DNA from: Nitrospira sp.
GTDB taxonomy: Bacteria > Nitrospirota > Nitrospiria > Nitrospirales > Nitrospiraceae
Direction of reading: 5' to 3'
Length of the DNA stretch: 36,362 nucleotides
Assembly (NCBI GenBank): GCA_030456405.1
Contig: JAKDNQ010000002.1
Coordinates: 1 to 36,362 of the forward strand
In this document: positions 1 through 7,547 of the stretch, one piece after another
Layout: each line of letters starts with the position of its first letter
How positions within the stretch are numbered: the first letter of the stretch is position 1
Notes under the pieces: model-generated
What the model saw: the letters and a program-made list of their open reading frames with translations, nothing else
Databases searched by the model: none
Told to the model about the DNA's origin: nothing
Position numbers and translations under genes: made by a program

Positions 1-544
1 CGTTGGAGAGACCACCCGACTTGGTGATGACCCCGAACGACCCTTCGCGGTAGAGTTTCGACAGCACCAAGTTGTCGAATGCGCCGCCGATGACACCCAA
101 CCGGCAGGATCCGGCGGAGACAATGCCGATCGACGAAGGACCATTGAAGACTTTCCCGAGCTTGGTCGCATGACGGCCCAAGATCTTGGCATCCTTCTCC
201 GGCACGCCCTCGGTGATCATGGAGACCACCTTGATATGCGAATCGTCCAAGGCTTCCATCCCGCCCTTCATGGCTCGATCCGCGCCGATGTAGACGAGAC
301 TGGTGTTGATTTGGGGATGATGCTTGGTGGCTTCCCCAACGCTCTTATAGATGGGAACGGCCACTAAGCCACTGCCATAGGGAATTTCGTGTGTCTTGCC
401 GGCGTCGGGAGGATACACGAAAGCCAGGACGTTCAACGAGCGTTTGATCAGATAGCAGAACTCGGCCATCCGGCGCGCGGCGTTCACACCCGCGACGCCT
501 CCCTGAATGACCACATAGGTATCTTTGTTTGCCAGAATGCTCAT
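1..544 (-). CDS. aclA: ATP-citrate lyase alpha subunit, N-terminal part (cut by window edge)
   Basis: Reading leftwards from an ATG at 544, the frame stays open to base 1, giving 181 codons of a longer protein. The product begins MSILANKDTYVVIQGG and continues through a Rossmann-like CoA-binding region of the succinyl-CoA synthetase/ATP-citrate lyase type, with glycine-rich segments such as GIVSAGSCRLGVIGG and ITKSGGLSN near the cut. The family cleaves citrate with ATP and CoA to acetyl-CoA and oxaloacetate, the key step of the reductive TCA cycle, in the cytoplasm. The expected C-terminal citryl-CoA lyase domain would lie outside the window. A GGGAG motif sits about 8 bases before the start. 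It lies 85 bp after aclB on the same strand, so the two subunits are probably co-transcribed. Identification is strong because of the adjoining aclB. Confidence 0.88.
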   Translation of the reverse strand, partial: MSILANKDTYVVIQGGVAGVNAARRMAEFCYLIKRSLNVLAFVYPPDAGKTHEIPYGSGLVAVPIYKSVGEATKHHPQINTSLVYIGADRAMKGGMEALDDSHIKVVSMITEGVPEKDAKILGRHATKLGKVFNGPSSIGIVSAGSCRLGVIGGAFDNLVLSKLYREGSFGVITKSGGLSN

Positions 545-562
545 CGGGATCTCCCTCTCTTC

Positions 563-624
563 AGTGCTGAGTCCTAAGTGCTGAGATTTGGGTGCTGAAA
601 GCCCGTAATCGCCTGCTCAGCACT
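563..624. repeat. GTGCTGAG repeats and inverted repeat between aclB and aclA
   Basis: The 85-bp gap holds AGTGCTGAG at 563-571 and again at 577-585, a related GGTGCTGAA at 591-599, and the exact inverted copy CTCAGCACT at 616-624. Either forward copy can pair with the inverted copy as a 9-bp stem in the aclBA transcript. There is no T-tract, so it does not look like a simple terminator. It may be a small dispersed repeat or an mRNA-processing hairpin that sets the ratio of the two subunits; that function is inference. Confidence 0.55.
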
Positions 625-629
625 CGATT

Positions 630-1826
630 CTATTTCAGAAGCGCCTTATCGACGATATCGGTCAGCGGCGTGTTGCGGTCATAGACGTTGATGTCGAATC
701 CTTCTTCCTTGAGCGCGCGCATGGCATCGAGCCCTTCCTTCTCACGAGGCCCACCACGTCGCACCCAGATCTTCACGTTCTTGAGCTTGCCCTCGGACTT
801 CGCCTTGCGAAACCCATTGATAATGCCGCCGAACGTCTTCTTGACGTCGGTAAAATTGGCAATCGCGCCGCCGACAATGATGTTCTTGATCCCAGGCAGT
901 GAGCACACCTTATCCGTCAGCACTTCCACAGCCCAGTCGGGAGGATCGCCGGAGTATTCAGCGTAATTCGCCAACTTGCCGCCGCGCGCGACCACCGCAT
1001 CGGAATAATAGACACTGGCCCCGCCGCCTGCCGGAAGCATGGCCGTATCCCCACCTGAAATCTCAATAAATTTGACTGAGCCCTTGATCTTCGAATCCAC
1101 CGCCATCACTTCCATTTCATGCTTGGAATAGGCACGGCCAAATTCGGCGGCGAAGGCAAAGTTCCAATCGGGGTGCCGGAACTTGGCGTCGCCATCGAGC
1201 AACGTCACCGCGTCCAGGGCAATCAGTTCATGATCGTGTTCGCGCAAGACCACGGGGTTCACTTCCAGATACTGCGCATCCTCGCTATCGAAGCAGGTGA
1301 ACATCTTGCCGGCAAATTCGGCCATTTTCTTCAAGGTCGAACCGGTAAAGCCCGCATCCTTGGCCAACCTTTCGAGCGCTTCCTCAGTAGGCTGCTGTCC
1401 GACTTCCACTGACAAGCGCTTCACACGATCCCAATTGGATTCGACTTCAATACCGCCGCAGTTGGCGACCAGAATGTCCGTCCCTTCCCGCGTTGATTTC
1501 ACTGCGCAATAATATTCTTCCTTATGTGGAATCATTTCGGACACGATCACTTGCGAGACGGTAATGCTGCCCACTTGGCGGCCAATCATCTCCTTAGCCG
1601 CTGCTTCCGCCTCTTTCAGATCCAGACCGACCTTCACCAGCCCGAGCTTGAACCGAGAGCCGAGCGCTTCATGCGCCTTGACCACCAACTTGGATTTCTT
1701 AAGCCATTCATTGACTTGGCCGAGCTTCGTTAATTCGTCAACCGAGGTGACGACGACATAGTGGGGGACCGTAATGCCCCACTTCTTCATCAGCCCCATC
1801 CCAGGACCTTCAAGAACCTTCGCCAT
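630..1826 (-). CDS. aclB: ATP-citrate lyase beta subunit (ATP-grasp)
   Basis: This 398-residue protein matches the usual length (about 400) of the small ATP-citrate lyase subunit of reductive-TCA bacteria. The N-terminus (MAKVLEGPGMGLMKKWGI) opens an ATP-grasp fold. The YLEVNPVVL and ALDAVTLLDGDAKF stretches near residues 185-220 are the typical metal/ATP-binding end of that fold in the succinyl-CoA synthetase beta family. The C-terminal part holds the glycine-rich GGGASVYYSD and IIVGGAIANFTDVKKTF segments of the flavodoxin-like domain. It pairs with aclA in the cytoplasm to cleave citrate. The start has a GGAG motif 9 bases upstream. The gene follows about 400 bp of non-coding DNA, so it probably has its own promoter and leads the aclBA pair. 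Confidence 0.93.
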   Translation of the reverse strand: MAKVLEGPGMGLMKKWGITVPHYVVVTSVDELTKLGQVNEWLKKSKLVVKAHEALGSRFKLGLVKVGLDLKEAEAAAKEMIGRQVGSITVSQVIVSEMIPHKEEYYCAVKSTREGTDILVANCGGIEVESNWDRVKRLSVEVGQQPTEEALERLAKDAGFTGSTLKKMAEFAGKMFTCFDSEDAQYLEVNPVVLREHDHELIALDAVTLLDGDAKFRHPDWNFAFAAEFGRAYSKHEMEVMAVDSKIKGSVKFIEISGGDTAMLPAGGGASVYYSDAVVARGGKLANYAEYSGDPPDWAVEVLTDKVCSLPGIKNIIVGGAIANFTDVKKTFGGIINGFRKAKSEGKLKNVKIWVRRGGPREKEGLDAMRALKEEGFDINVYDRNTPLTDIVDKALLK

Positions 1827-2230
1827 GACATCACTCCATCAGAATGGTGAGAAACAATATATAAAGGAGGAAGATTCTAACGAAATGAGCTGTGGGACTC
1901 AAGGCGTCAGAGGAACTAAACGAAACAGGCTCAAAAGGCCTAGCGATGACATCAGGTGAGGGTCTATGTCTCTAACTCAGTGAAATGTCAGAAAAAGTTT
2001 CAGATTGAACCGTGCATTTCAGACTGAGCCGTGTAAATGGGTTGCACGCACGATCAATTTCTTGGACAGCGTGATAAATTATGGGCAGCTCACGTTGAGA
2101 ATGTCTCTGAGCACCGTGAAATGGGCTCGCAATCGCCGACAGCGACGCTCCGGCAGAACGTGAAGTGATTCTTTCTCATATAAAAACTTGGGGGTGATGC
2201 ATATCTGGCCTCGGCTCCATCCTCAAGGCA
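1827..2230. other. Intergenic region, no gene seen
   Basis: About 400 bp lie between the amidase stop and the aclB start. No open frame here has a ribosome-binding site or resembles a known protein. The only structure I see is the pair of direct repeats at 1998-2033. The aclB promoter should be here, but I could not pick out a convincing -35/-10 pair. Confidence 0.5.
1998..2033. repeat. Two 17-bp direct repeats, possible IS21-type end remnant
   Basis: TTTCAGATTGAACCGTG (1998-2014) and TTTCAGACTGAGCCGTG (2017-2033) differ at two positions and are spaced 19 bp apart. Several short direct repeats near each end are typical of IS21-family elements, where the transposase binds. No transposase gene or partner end is visible in the window, so this would be a solitary remnant. 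The family assignment is tentative. Confidence 0.35.
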
Positions 2231-3136
2231 TTAGACCTTTCTCAAGAACTGGTTATGCACCCAACCTTCGATATCTCCGTTCCGCACCAATTCGACCTTG
2301 TTCCATCGGTCGCGCTTTTCCAGGAGCGCCACCTCGGTTCCCTTCTTCAGCGGTTCGGAAACAGGCGGGAATTCCACGCCAGGGCCACTTCGAATATTCA
2401 GCGTAGAAGCCGTCACTTCATAGCGCTCCCGTTCTTCTTCTTCGCGACCCAGTACTGAGGCACGCACATGTTCCAATGGAAAGGCCGGGCCCGGATCCCT
2501 CTTCCGGTCGGGAGCGATATCTTCATGCCCCACAACGTCATTGAGGTCGTAGTGTCGAACAAGAAGCTGTGCGAGCTCTAAGGCCTTCTGGATCTGCACT
2601 TCCGTGTAGGCATGCCACCAGCGGGGCTCGTCGTCCAACTTGTGCTTGGCATAGACGACTTGGTCCTCCCCGTAGAGTGTCCCGAACCAAGCCTGATATT
2701 TATCGCCCACTTTCTTCAACGGGCCGGCATTGTCCATCTCTATCCCGATGGAATAGCCGTTCAGCCCGCTTAACCCATCCCAGTGGCTGAGGCCCGCGTG
2801 CCACGTCTTCATCGTAAACGGCGCGAGTTGGGTGATCGTGCCGTCCCTAGCCAACACCAGATGTGCTGAAGCCTTCGATTCTGGGTTCGTCAGCCAGTTA
2901 ATCGAACTCGTAGCACTCTTCCCAGCCGTGTAGTGAAACACGAGATAGCGTGGTGAGAGGCCGCCTCCTTTGTTCGGAGTCTCAACGAAGGAAACGCCCG
3001 CCCCGACTAGCCGATCATCGTCGATCGAGAGACCGGCACTTCGCGCGATGGCGGTATCACATGCCGCAGCTGTTCTTACAGCTATCTTTATTTTCCTCGG
3101 AGAACCACGTCTTCTCGAAGGTGGTGTCCGCGCCAT
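2231..3136 (-). CDS. N-acetylmuramoyl-L-alanine amidase with C-terminal SH3b domain
   Basis: The 301-residue product has an Amidase_2 (AmpD/T7-lysozyme-like) domain at about residues 60-225 and a bacterial SH3 domain at about 240-301 (TLNIRSGPGVEFPPVSEPL then GWVHNQFL). The expected zinc ligands are visible as H68 (VFHYTAGK), H204 (VGHED) and D214 (KRDPGPAF). It should cut the amide bond between muramic acid and the peptide stem, with the SH3b binding the wall. I chose the ATG at 3136, preceded by AAGGGG, over a GTG at 3154. The N-terminus is basic (RTPPSRRRGSPRK) with no hydrophobic signal peptide. Unless exported by another route, it would stay in the cytoplasm until lysis, which would suit release of an extracellular injection particle. 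It follows the P-domain protease on the same strand with a 164-bp gap. Confidence 0.85.
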   Translation of the reverse strand: MARTPPSRRRGSPRKIKIAVRTAAACDTAIARSAGLSIDDDRLVGAGVSFVETPNKGGGLSPRYLVFHYTAGKSATSSINWLTNPESKASAHLVLARDGTITQLAPFTMKTWHAGLSHWDGLSGLNGYSIGIEMDNAGPLKKVGDKYQAWFGTLYGEDQVVYAKHKLDDEPRWWHAYTEVQIQKALELAQLLVRHYDLNDVVGHEDIAPDRKRDPGPAFPLEHVRASVLGREEEERERYEVTASTLNIRSGPGVEFPPVSEPLKKGTEVALLEKRDRWNKVELVRNGDIEGWVHNQFLRKV

Positions 3137-3300
3137 GACGCACCCCTTCCACACGCGAACTCTCTCATGCCCTATTCGTCTGTGCTGAACCTCTCAGAAA
3201 GCACGTTCGGTGAGCATCATGGTAATACATGAAAGCATCCCCATCTGACGTGAGTTCATAGGCCCATCAATACCAGGCAACAGACCGATCGGATTCTGGG

Positions 3301-5271
3301 CTAATAGCTCAGCGACACCGAAAATTGGAGAATCCGTCCCTCATCCATTCGCTCTTTATCTTCGACAATGAGTCGCCACCTGCCTTGAGGACTCTTCCCA
3401 GCGAGTGCAGCCAACGCTGGGGTATTCGCGAGATCATAGGTAGTTTTTAGATTATCCGACCCGCTGCCTAAGCGATCGTGTAGAAGGATGGTGCCGACAT
3501 CCATGGATGACGGCGGAGCCAGCTTGACGATGAGATCACCGATGTAGGTGTGCTCGATATCGACGCCAATCGTGACCGCCGAAATCGCAGGAGCCTCTCC
3601 AACTGTGACTGAAATAGTCGCCGTTTTCAGATCCCGAATAGGCACGACCCGGGACGCCGTATGCGTCGATGTCGGAATCCCGACCACGGGTGCAGCCAGC
3701 TCGACCGCTCGCCTGGCATTCACCCTGCCATAACCATAGACGGGACTATGGCCGTCCGTATTATAGTTGCCGCCGGCAACATCGATGCGATCGCAAGACC
3801 GCTTGAGAATGTCTTTGACTTCGTCCCAGCGTAACGACGGATTCCGCGAGAGAATCAAGGCTGCCACACCAGCCGTACCTGGACAGGCGCTGGAGGTTCC
3901 CCCGAAATCGTTGACATAATTCCCCACAGCATCGCCACGACTGGTCTGTCCAGGATTGTAGCCGGCTACACCCGAGCGATCAGTCGTCCAAATTCCAGGG
4001 ATGGGGAGTAACGTGTCATTGCTGGGGAACGCACACCACACCGCGTTGCCGAAATCACTGTACGCACTCTTTTTCCCTTTGGCATGACAGGCTGCAACCG
4101 CAATCACCTTTTCATAACTGGCATACCCATCGTTGTCGACACTTTCATTGCCATTCCCTGCCGCAAAGGCAATCACACATCCCTTGCCATTCCGGCCGTT
4201 GGCAATGGCCCAGTCGATAGCCACACGGGTCGAATCAGGGAGCGGCACCACTTGATGATGAACGGGATCGCTAGGATCCGACCAATCGCCGTCTTCCGGT
4301 CCCCAACTGCACGAAATCACATCGGCTCCATGGGACGCCGCCCAGACAAACGCATCCGCTTCCGCTTGAGAACCTAGCGGCGACGCGTAGCGAATCGGGA
4401 TCAGCTGAGCTTTGGGCGCAACCCCGGACGCGCCATGTTGACCATTGGCGCAGGCTACACCGGAACATGCCGTCCCATGATTGTCCCGACTCCCGGGGCG
4501 GGGGTTATCCGTCCCGCGAGTCACGTCTCGCGGCGCCACGATCTTTCCCGAACCGGCCAACTCTTCGTGATCGATATCGCACCCATCGTCGATGACGGCA
4601 ATCCGAACCCCCTCCCCCTGGCTAAGTGTCCACGCAGCCTCAACATTGGCATGCGCATCGTAGACCGTACCGTCGATTGTGGCTTTTTTGAGATGCCATT
4701 GCTGAGGGAACACCTGCCGCCATCCCATTTTCCTGACTAATTCCGGATGGCAGAGTTGAACCTGCTTGTGCCGAAGCAATCGATCCGTGATGTCAAAAAC
4801 CTTTCGTCCTGTCCCCTCTGCCGCCTGCACGAAAAAGCAGTTGCGGGCATACTCAATCGGCCGCTTCATCGCCAGCCGATACTCCGTGAGAAGCTTTCGA
4901 CAAGCCGATTCGGCCATGTCGGCATCGAACTGAACAAACACATTTTCCGTATAGACCACCGGGCGTTTCGAACGGGGGTCGACCAACACCCGCCCAGCAA
5001 ACTGCACATCCCGTTGATTTTTGAGAATCGAACGAACCGAGCCCCGCGCCTGGGCAGTCCGACTATTCGCGCCATATCGAAACACCTCAACCCCCGCATC
5101 ATAAAAGCGAGTCACCTGCTCCAACTCAGCCAGCACCTCTCTCCCCTTCCTGGATTCTAGTGAAGCATTGAGGGATCTTCGACTTCGCGTTCGAACGGCA
5201 ACATACCCCTCTGCCAACTCCAGCTTATACTGCCGTCCCTGAATGCCCCCATAGCGGTATGACAGCGTCAT
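3301..5271 (-). CDS. Subtilisin-like serine protease (S8) with prodomain and C-terminal P-domain
   Basis: The 656-residue protein has three parts. Residues 1-185 form a prodomain-like region. Residues 190-525 form the S8 catalytic domain, with D228 (AVIDDGCDIDH), H265 (DNHGTACSGV), oxyanion N373 (AAGNGN) and S460 (FGGTSSACPGTAGVA). Residues 545-656 form a proprotein-convertase P-domain (VDIEHTYIGDLIVKL, ILLHDRLGSG). All catalytic residues are present. There is no signal peptide. The start has a strong GAGGAGGG ribosome-binding site. Residues 93-183 resemble the separate protein encoded divergently at 5332, and the layout matches the second protease inside the injection-system operon, which has two P-domains. 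It could mature or cut injection-system components or act as cargo; which is unknown. Confidence 0.9.
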   Translation of the reverse strand: MTLSYRYGGIQGRQYKLELAEGYVAVRTRSRRSLNASLESRKGREVLAELEQVTRFYDAGVEVFRYGANSRTAQARGSVRSILKNQRDVQFAGRVLVDPRSKRPVVYTENVFVQFDADMAESACRKLLTEYRLAMKRPIEYARNCFFVQAAEGTGRKVFDITDRLLRHKQVQLCHPELVRKMGWRQVFPQQWHLKKATIDGTVYDAHANVEAAWTLSQGEGVRIAVIDDGCDIDHEELAGSGKIVAPRDVTRGTDNPRPGSRDNHGTACSGVACANGQHGASGVAPKAQLIPIRYASPLGSQAEADAFVWAASHGADVISCSWGPEDGDWSDPSDPVHHQVVPLPDSTRVAIDWAIANGRNGKGCVIAFAAGNGNESVDNDGYASYEKVIAVAACHAKGKKSAYSDFGNAVWCAFPSNDTLLPIPGIWTTDRSGVAGYNPGQTSRGDAVGNYVNDFGGTSSACPGTAGVAALILSRNPSLRWDEVKDILKRSCDRIDVAGGNYNTDGHSPVYGYGRVNARRAVELAAPVVGIPTSTHTASRVVPIRDLKTATISVTVGEAPAISAVTIGVDIEHTYIGDLIVKLAPPSSMDVGTILLHDRLGSGSDNLKTTYDLANTPALAALAGKSPQGRWRLIVEDKERMDEGRILQFSVSLSY

Positions 5272-5313
5272 AGGCCCTCCTCTCGTCAGCCCATTGTAGA
5301 AAAAGACCCCTTA

Positions 5314-5330
5314 CCTGCATAGAATGCAGG
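5314..5330. promoter_or_regulatory. 7-bp perfect inverted repeat ending one base before the start codon at 5332
   Basis: CCTGCAT (5314-5320), loop AGA, ATGCAGG (5324-5330), then C and the ATG. In the plus-strand mRNA this hairpin would bury the only Shine-Dalgarno-like bases (AGG) in front of the orphan prodomain gene. As DNA it lies in the 60-bp divergent gap between that gene and the protease, so it could instead be an operator for both. Confidence 0.5.
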
Positions 5331-5331
5331 C

Positions 5332-5835
5332 ATGGAACCTCATAATTCCCCTTCTTCATTCCCCTCTGTTCTGCGGATCAGAACAGAGCAGGATTCTTTG
5401 CAGTATGTCCGACAACCAGCACTGTTTGCTGTGCATGGTTCCTTACCAAACTATTTGAAGACAGCTGTTGAACTTGTTCTTGAAGAAAACTCCATTACGA
5501 TATGCCGAGGAGAGCCCGCTCCATCAGCAGATCTGCCAACGTCACTCACCATCACACCGGTTTATGCGCGTGATCCCCACGGACCCCTCGCCGTTCCAAC
5601 TGGGCAGATCTTCCTTCGCTTCACGCCAGATGTAAAATCCGAAGAACGCCGCGGCAACTTGGCTGATCATGGCTACACAATCGTGCGAATTCCAAGTTAC
5701 GCCCCACACACCGCATGGGTCCAGGCAACCAACGGCGATATTGCCACCAGCCTCCTGAACATTGAACCACTCAACGGCCTACCCGGCATTGTGAACGTAG
5801 AACCCCAATTGCTGATGCATCGCAAGAACAGATAG
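5332..5835 (+). CDS. Stand-alone subtilase-prodomain-like protein
   Basis: This 167-residue protein is the only convincing plus-strand gene in the window. Its residues 74-164 align end to end with residues 93-183 of the divergent protease. GQIFLRFTPD corresponds to ENVFVQFDAD, then HTAWVQATNGD to NCFFVQAAEGT, and GIVNVEPQLLMHRK to QVQLCHPELVRKM. The same module is seen at residues 82-157 of the subtilase at 24240-26735. In subtilases this region folds the enzyme and blocks its active site until removed. A free copy could therefore be a trans-acting chaperone or inhibitor, as known for I9-type proteinase inhibitors; function here is inference. There is no catalytic domain, signal peptide or membrane segment. 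Only an AGG two bases before the ATG, inside a hairpin, could serve as ribosome-binding site. Confidence 0.7.
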   Translation: MEPHNSPSSFPSVLRIRTEQDSLQYVRQPALFAVHGSLPNYLKTAVELVLEENSITICRGEPAPSADLPTSLTITPVYARDPHGPLAVPTGQIFLRFTPDVKSEERRGNLADHGYTIVRIPSYAPHTAWVQATNGDIATSLLNIEPLNGLPGIVNVEPQLLMHRKNR

Positions 5836-5884
5836 ACGACCGCCTACATAGATGAAAAAGGCTGGAGCAACCCCCTTTGACTTT

Positions 5885-5930
5885 CTCGACAGCTGGATAA
5901 GCGCTCCCCCTGTGGAAGGGGCTGTCCGAG
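5885..5930. terminator. Inverted repeat between converging genes, possible bidirectional terminator
   Basis: CTCGACAGC (5885-5893) pairs with GCTGTCCGAG (5921-5930) with one bulged base, and a CCCC/GGGG pair can form inside. It lies between the end of the plus-strand gene at 5835 and the end of the long minus-strand operon at 6042. That is where transcription from both sides should stop. There is no clear T-tract on either strand, so intrinsic termination is uncertain. Confidence 0.35.
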
Positions 5931-6041
5931 CTTCAAAGTGAAGGGAGCTTGTCCTCACATTTCACTCTACATTCTGATCATGCCGAGCAGCGCCGGAAGA
6001 CCTCCAATGCTGGGTGAGGGCTTATCGCTCACACCCGGTAC

Positions 6042-7526
6042 TCACACTCCCTTCGGCTTGCCCCGTCGAGATGCTTCTGCCTTTTCAGATTTAGTCGATG
6101 CTTTCGAAATCTGCATAGGTGTTGCCGCACCGCACAATGGAGGACCGCCCATGCCATCAATTCCTGAACTAGACATACCGCAACCGTTCAGCACGCTAGT
6201 GATCACGCAGCGGCAATCCTCCACTGGTAGATTCAAATCGGCTTTCAAAATCGCCAATGGCGCATAATGATGCCAAATGCCGAAAGGTGGTTGCGGGATG
6301 GGATCGACTTTGCCATCTTTGAGAATTTTTTTCCCTGCATCGTCTAAATTTACAGGCCATTCGATATCACCCGTATCGACTCGGGCTGGGATAAGCCAGT
6401 AATCGCCAGTGCGATAAGTCCTATTCTTGCCTTTCATAAACTGTATTTGAATCCCATCTTCGAGATCCAACCATTCATCTTCCGTGAGGTCTACTGCTCC
6501 ATCGTCCTTGGGCACAAGACTGTCGGATTTCCGTTGATCCCAACGGCGTACCTTGGTTGGCCAGTCCTCTCCTTTGGGAACAGCAATAAGTGGGGAAGCC
6601 GCCGACTCAAGCGTGAAACGATCCCCTTCGACTTTAAGCAACTTGGCGAGTGTGCCAGGTTCCCCTCGCAGTTCCTGACCGTCATCGCTCAATTCCACCC
6701 AGTTCCCGGCGGCGAAACCCAGCGGCTTCTCCACAACCAATTCGGTGCCGGATAATTTTACTACCCGGCTTACCACCGCACCGTTGTCCCGCGACCATTT
6801 GAATGTGGCTTTGTCACCAGGCCCCCCCCCACTCCCCTTATGAATCTCAACCCGATAAAGCTGGTTCTCCTGACCACGATATTTAGCATCCGGAGCGGTC
6901 AGGCAGGGATCATTCGAGTCTTCCGGACGATCGACACGCGCCCTGAGACAGCCGAGACGTGGAGGCTGCCAGAGTGCGATCCATTTCCCCCAACCACTAC
7001 GCACGTCGCCAGGGTTGAGCCCTGTGGGTAGGCCATCAATAAGCTCTCTCTTTCCGTCATCTATCTTAACTTGCCAGACGACCTGAGTACGGGTTGCCGT
7101 ATCAGATCCACCTAAAGCTTTTTCCCGAATGTAGTCATCTTCCAGCGCCGTGATGTGGCGCTCCCAGACATCGAGATACACTAAATACTCAGTGCCCGCT
7201 TCTCGATTTTCATGGAGGTTAGGAAAGTCTTTCTGGGCTTTATAGGAGGTCGCCTGTTCGTTCTCACACAAAATTCCATCGACATAGTAGCGTCCCTTGC
7301 CGATGGTGAAATCATCAATGGTGGGCGCCGTTATCTCGAAGCCGCTGACACCCTGGGGTCCAGCAAATGGGCCAATCAAATCCGCCGCTAACGTACGCAG
7401 ATAATGAAGCACAATTGCCGTTTGTTCGTTCCAATCGGCATCCAATTGGACGCGGCCTTGCTGTTGAAAGACGCGACTGAAATGTTTAACGGAATCAAAG
7501 GTCTCTCTAGAAAAATCGCCCTTCAT
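6042..7526 (-). CDS. DUF6519 protein, distal eCIS structural component
   Basis: The 494-residue product starts MKGDFSRETFDSVKHFSRV and continues QQGRVQLDADWNEQ, the typical opening of DUF6519 proteins found in contractile injection and phage-tail-like loci. A later segment, PFGIWHHYAPLAIL near residue 430, is also characteristic. The last 60 residues are rich in Cys, Gly, Ser and Lys (CRCVITSVLNGCGMSSS, then KGKPKGV-like basic ending) and look flexible. The start has an AAGGAG ribosome-binding site. It is the last gene of the long operon, 21 bp after the gpI-like gene. It is probably a baseplate-periphery or receptor-facing component; the biochemical role is not established. Confidence 0.75.
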   Translation of the reverse strand: MKGDFSRETFDSVKHFSRVFQQQGRVQLDADWNEQTAIVLHYLRTLAADLIGPFAGPQGVSGFEITAPTIDDFTIGKGRYYVDGILCENEQATSYKAQKDFPNLHENREAGTEYLVYLDVWERHITALEDDYIREKALGGSDTATRTQVVWQVKIDDGKRELIDGLPTGLNPGDVRSGWGKWIALWQPPRLGCLRARVDRPEDSNDPCLTAPDAKYRGQENQLYRVEIHKGSGGGPGDKATFKWSRDNGAVVSRVVKLSGTELVVEKPLGFAAGNWVELSDDGQELRGEPGTLAKLLKVEGDRFTLESAASPLIAVPKGEDWPTKVRRWDQRKSDSLVPKDDGAVDLTEDEWLDLEDGIQIQFMKGKNRTYRTGDYWLIPARVDTGDIEWPVNLDDAGKKILKDGKVDPIPQPPFGIWHHYAPLAILKADLNLPVEDCRCVITSVLNGCGMSSSGIDGMGGPPLCGAATPMQISKASTKSEKAEASRRGKPKGV

Positions 7527-7547
7527 GATGGTTCTCCTTGTCTTGAC

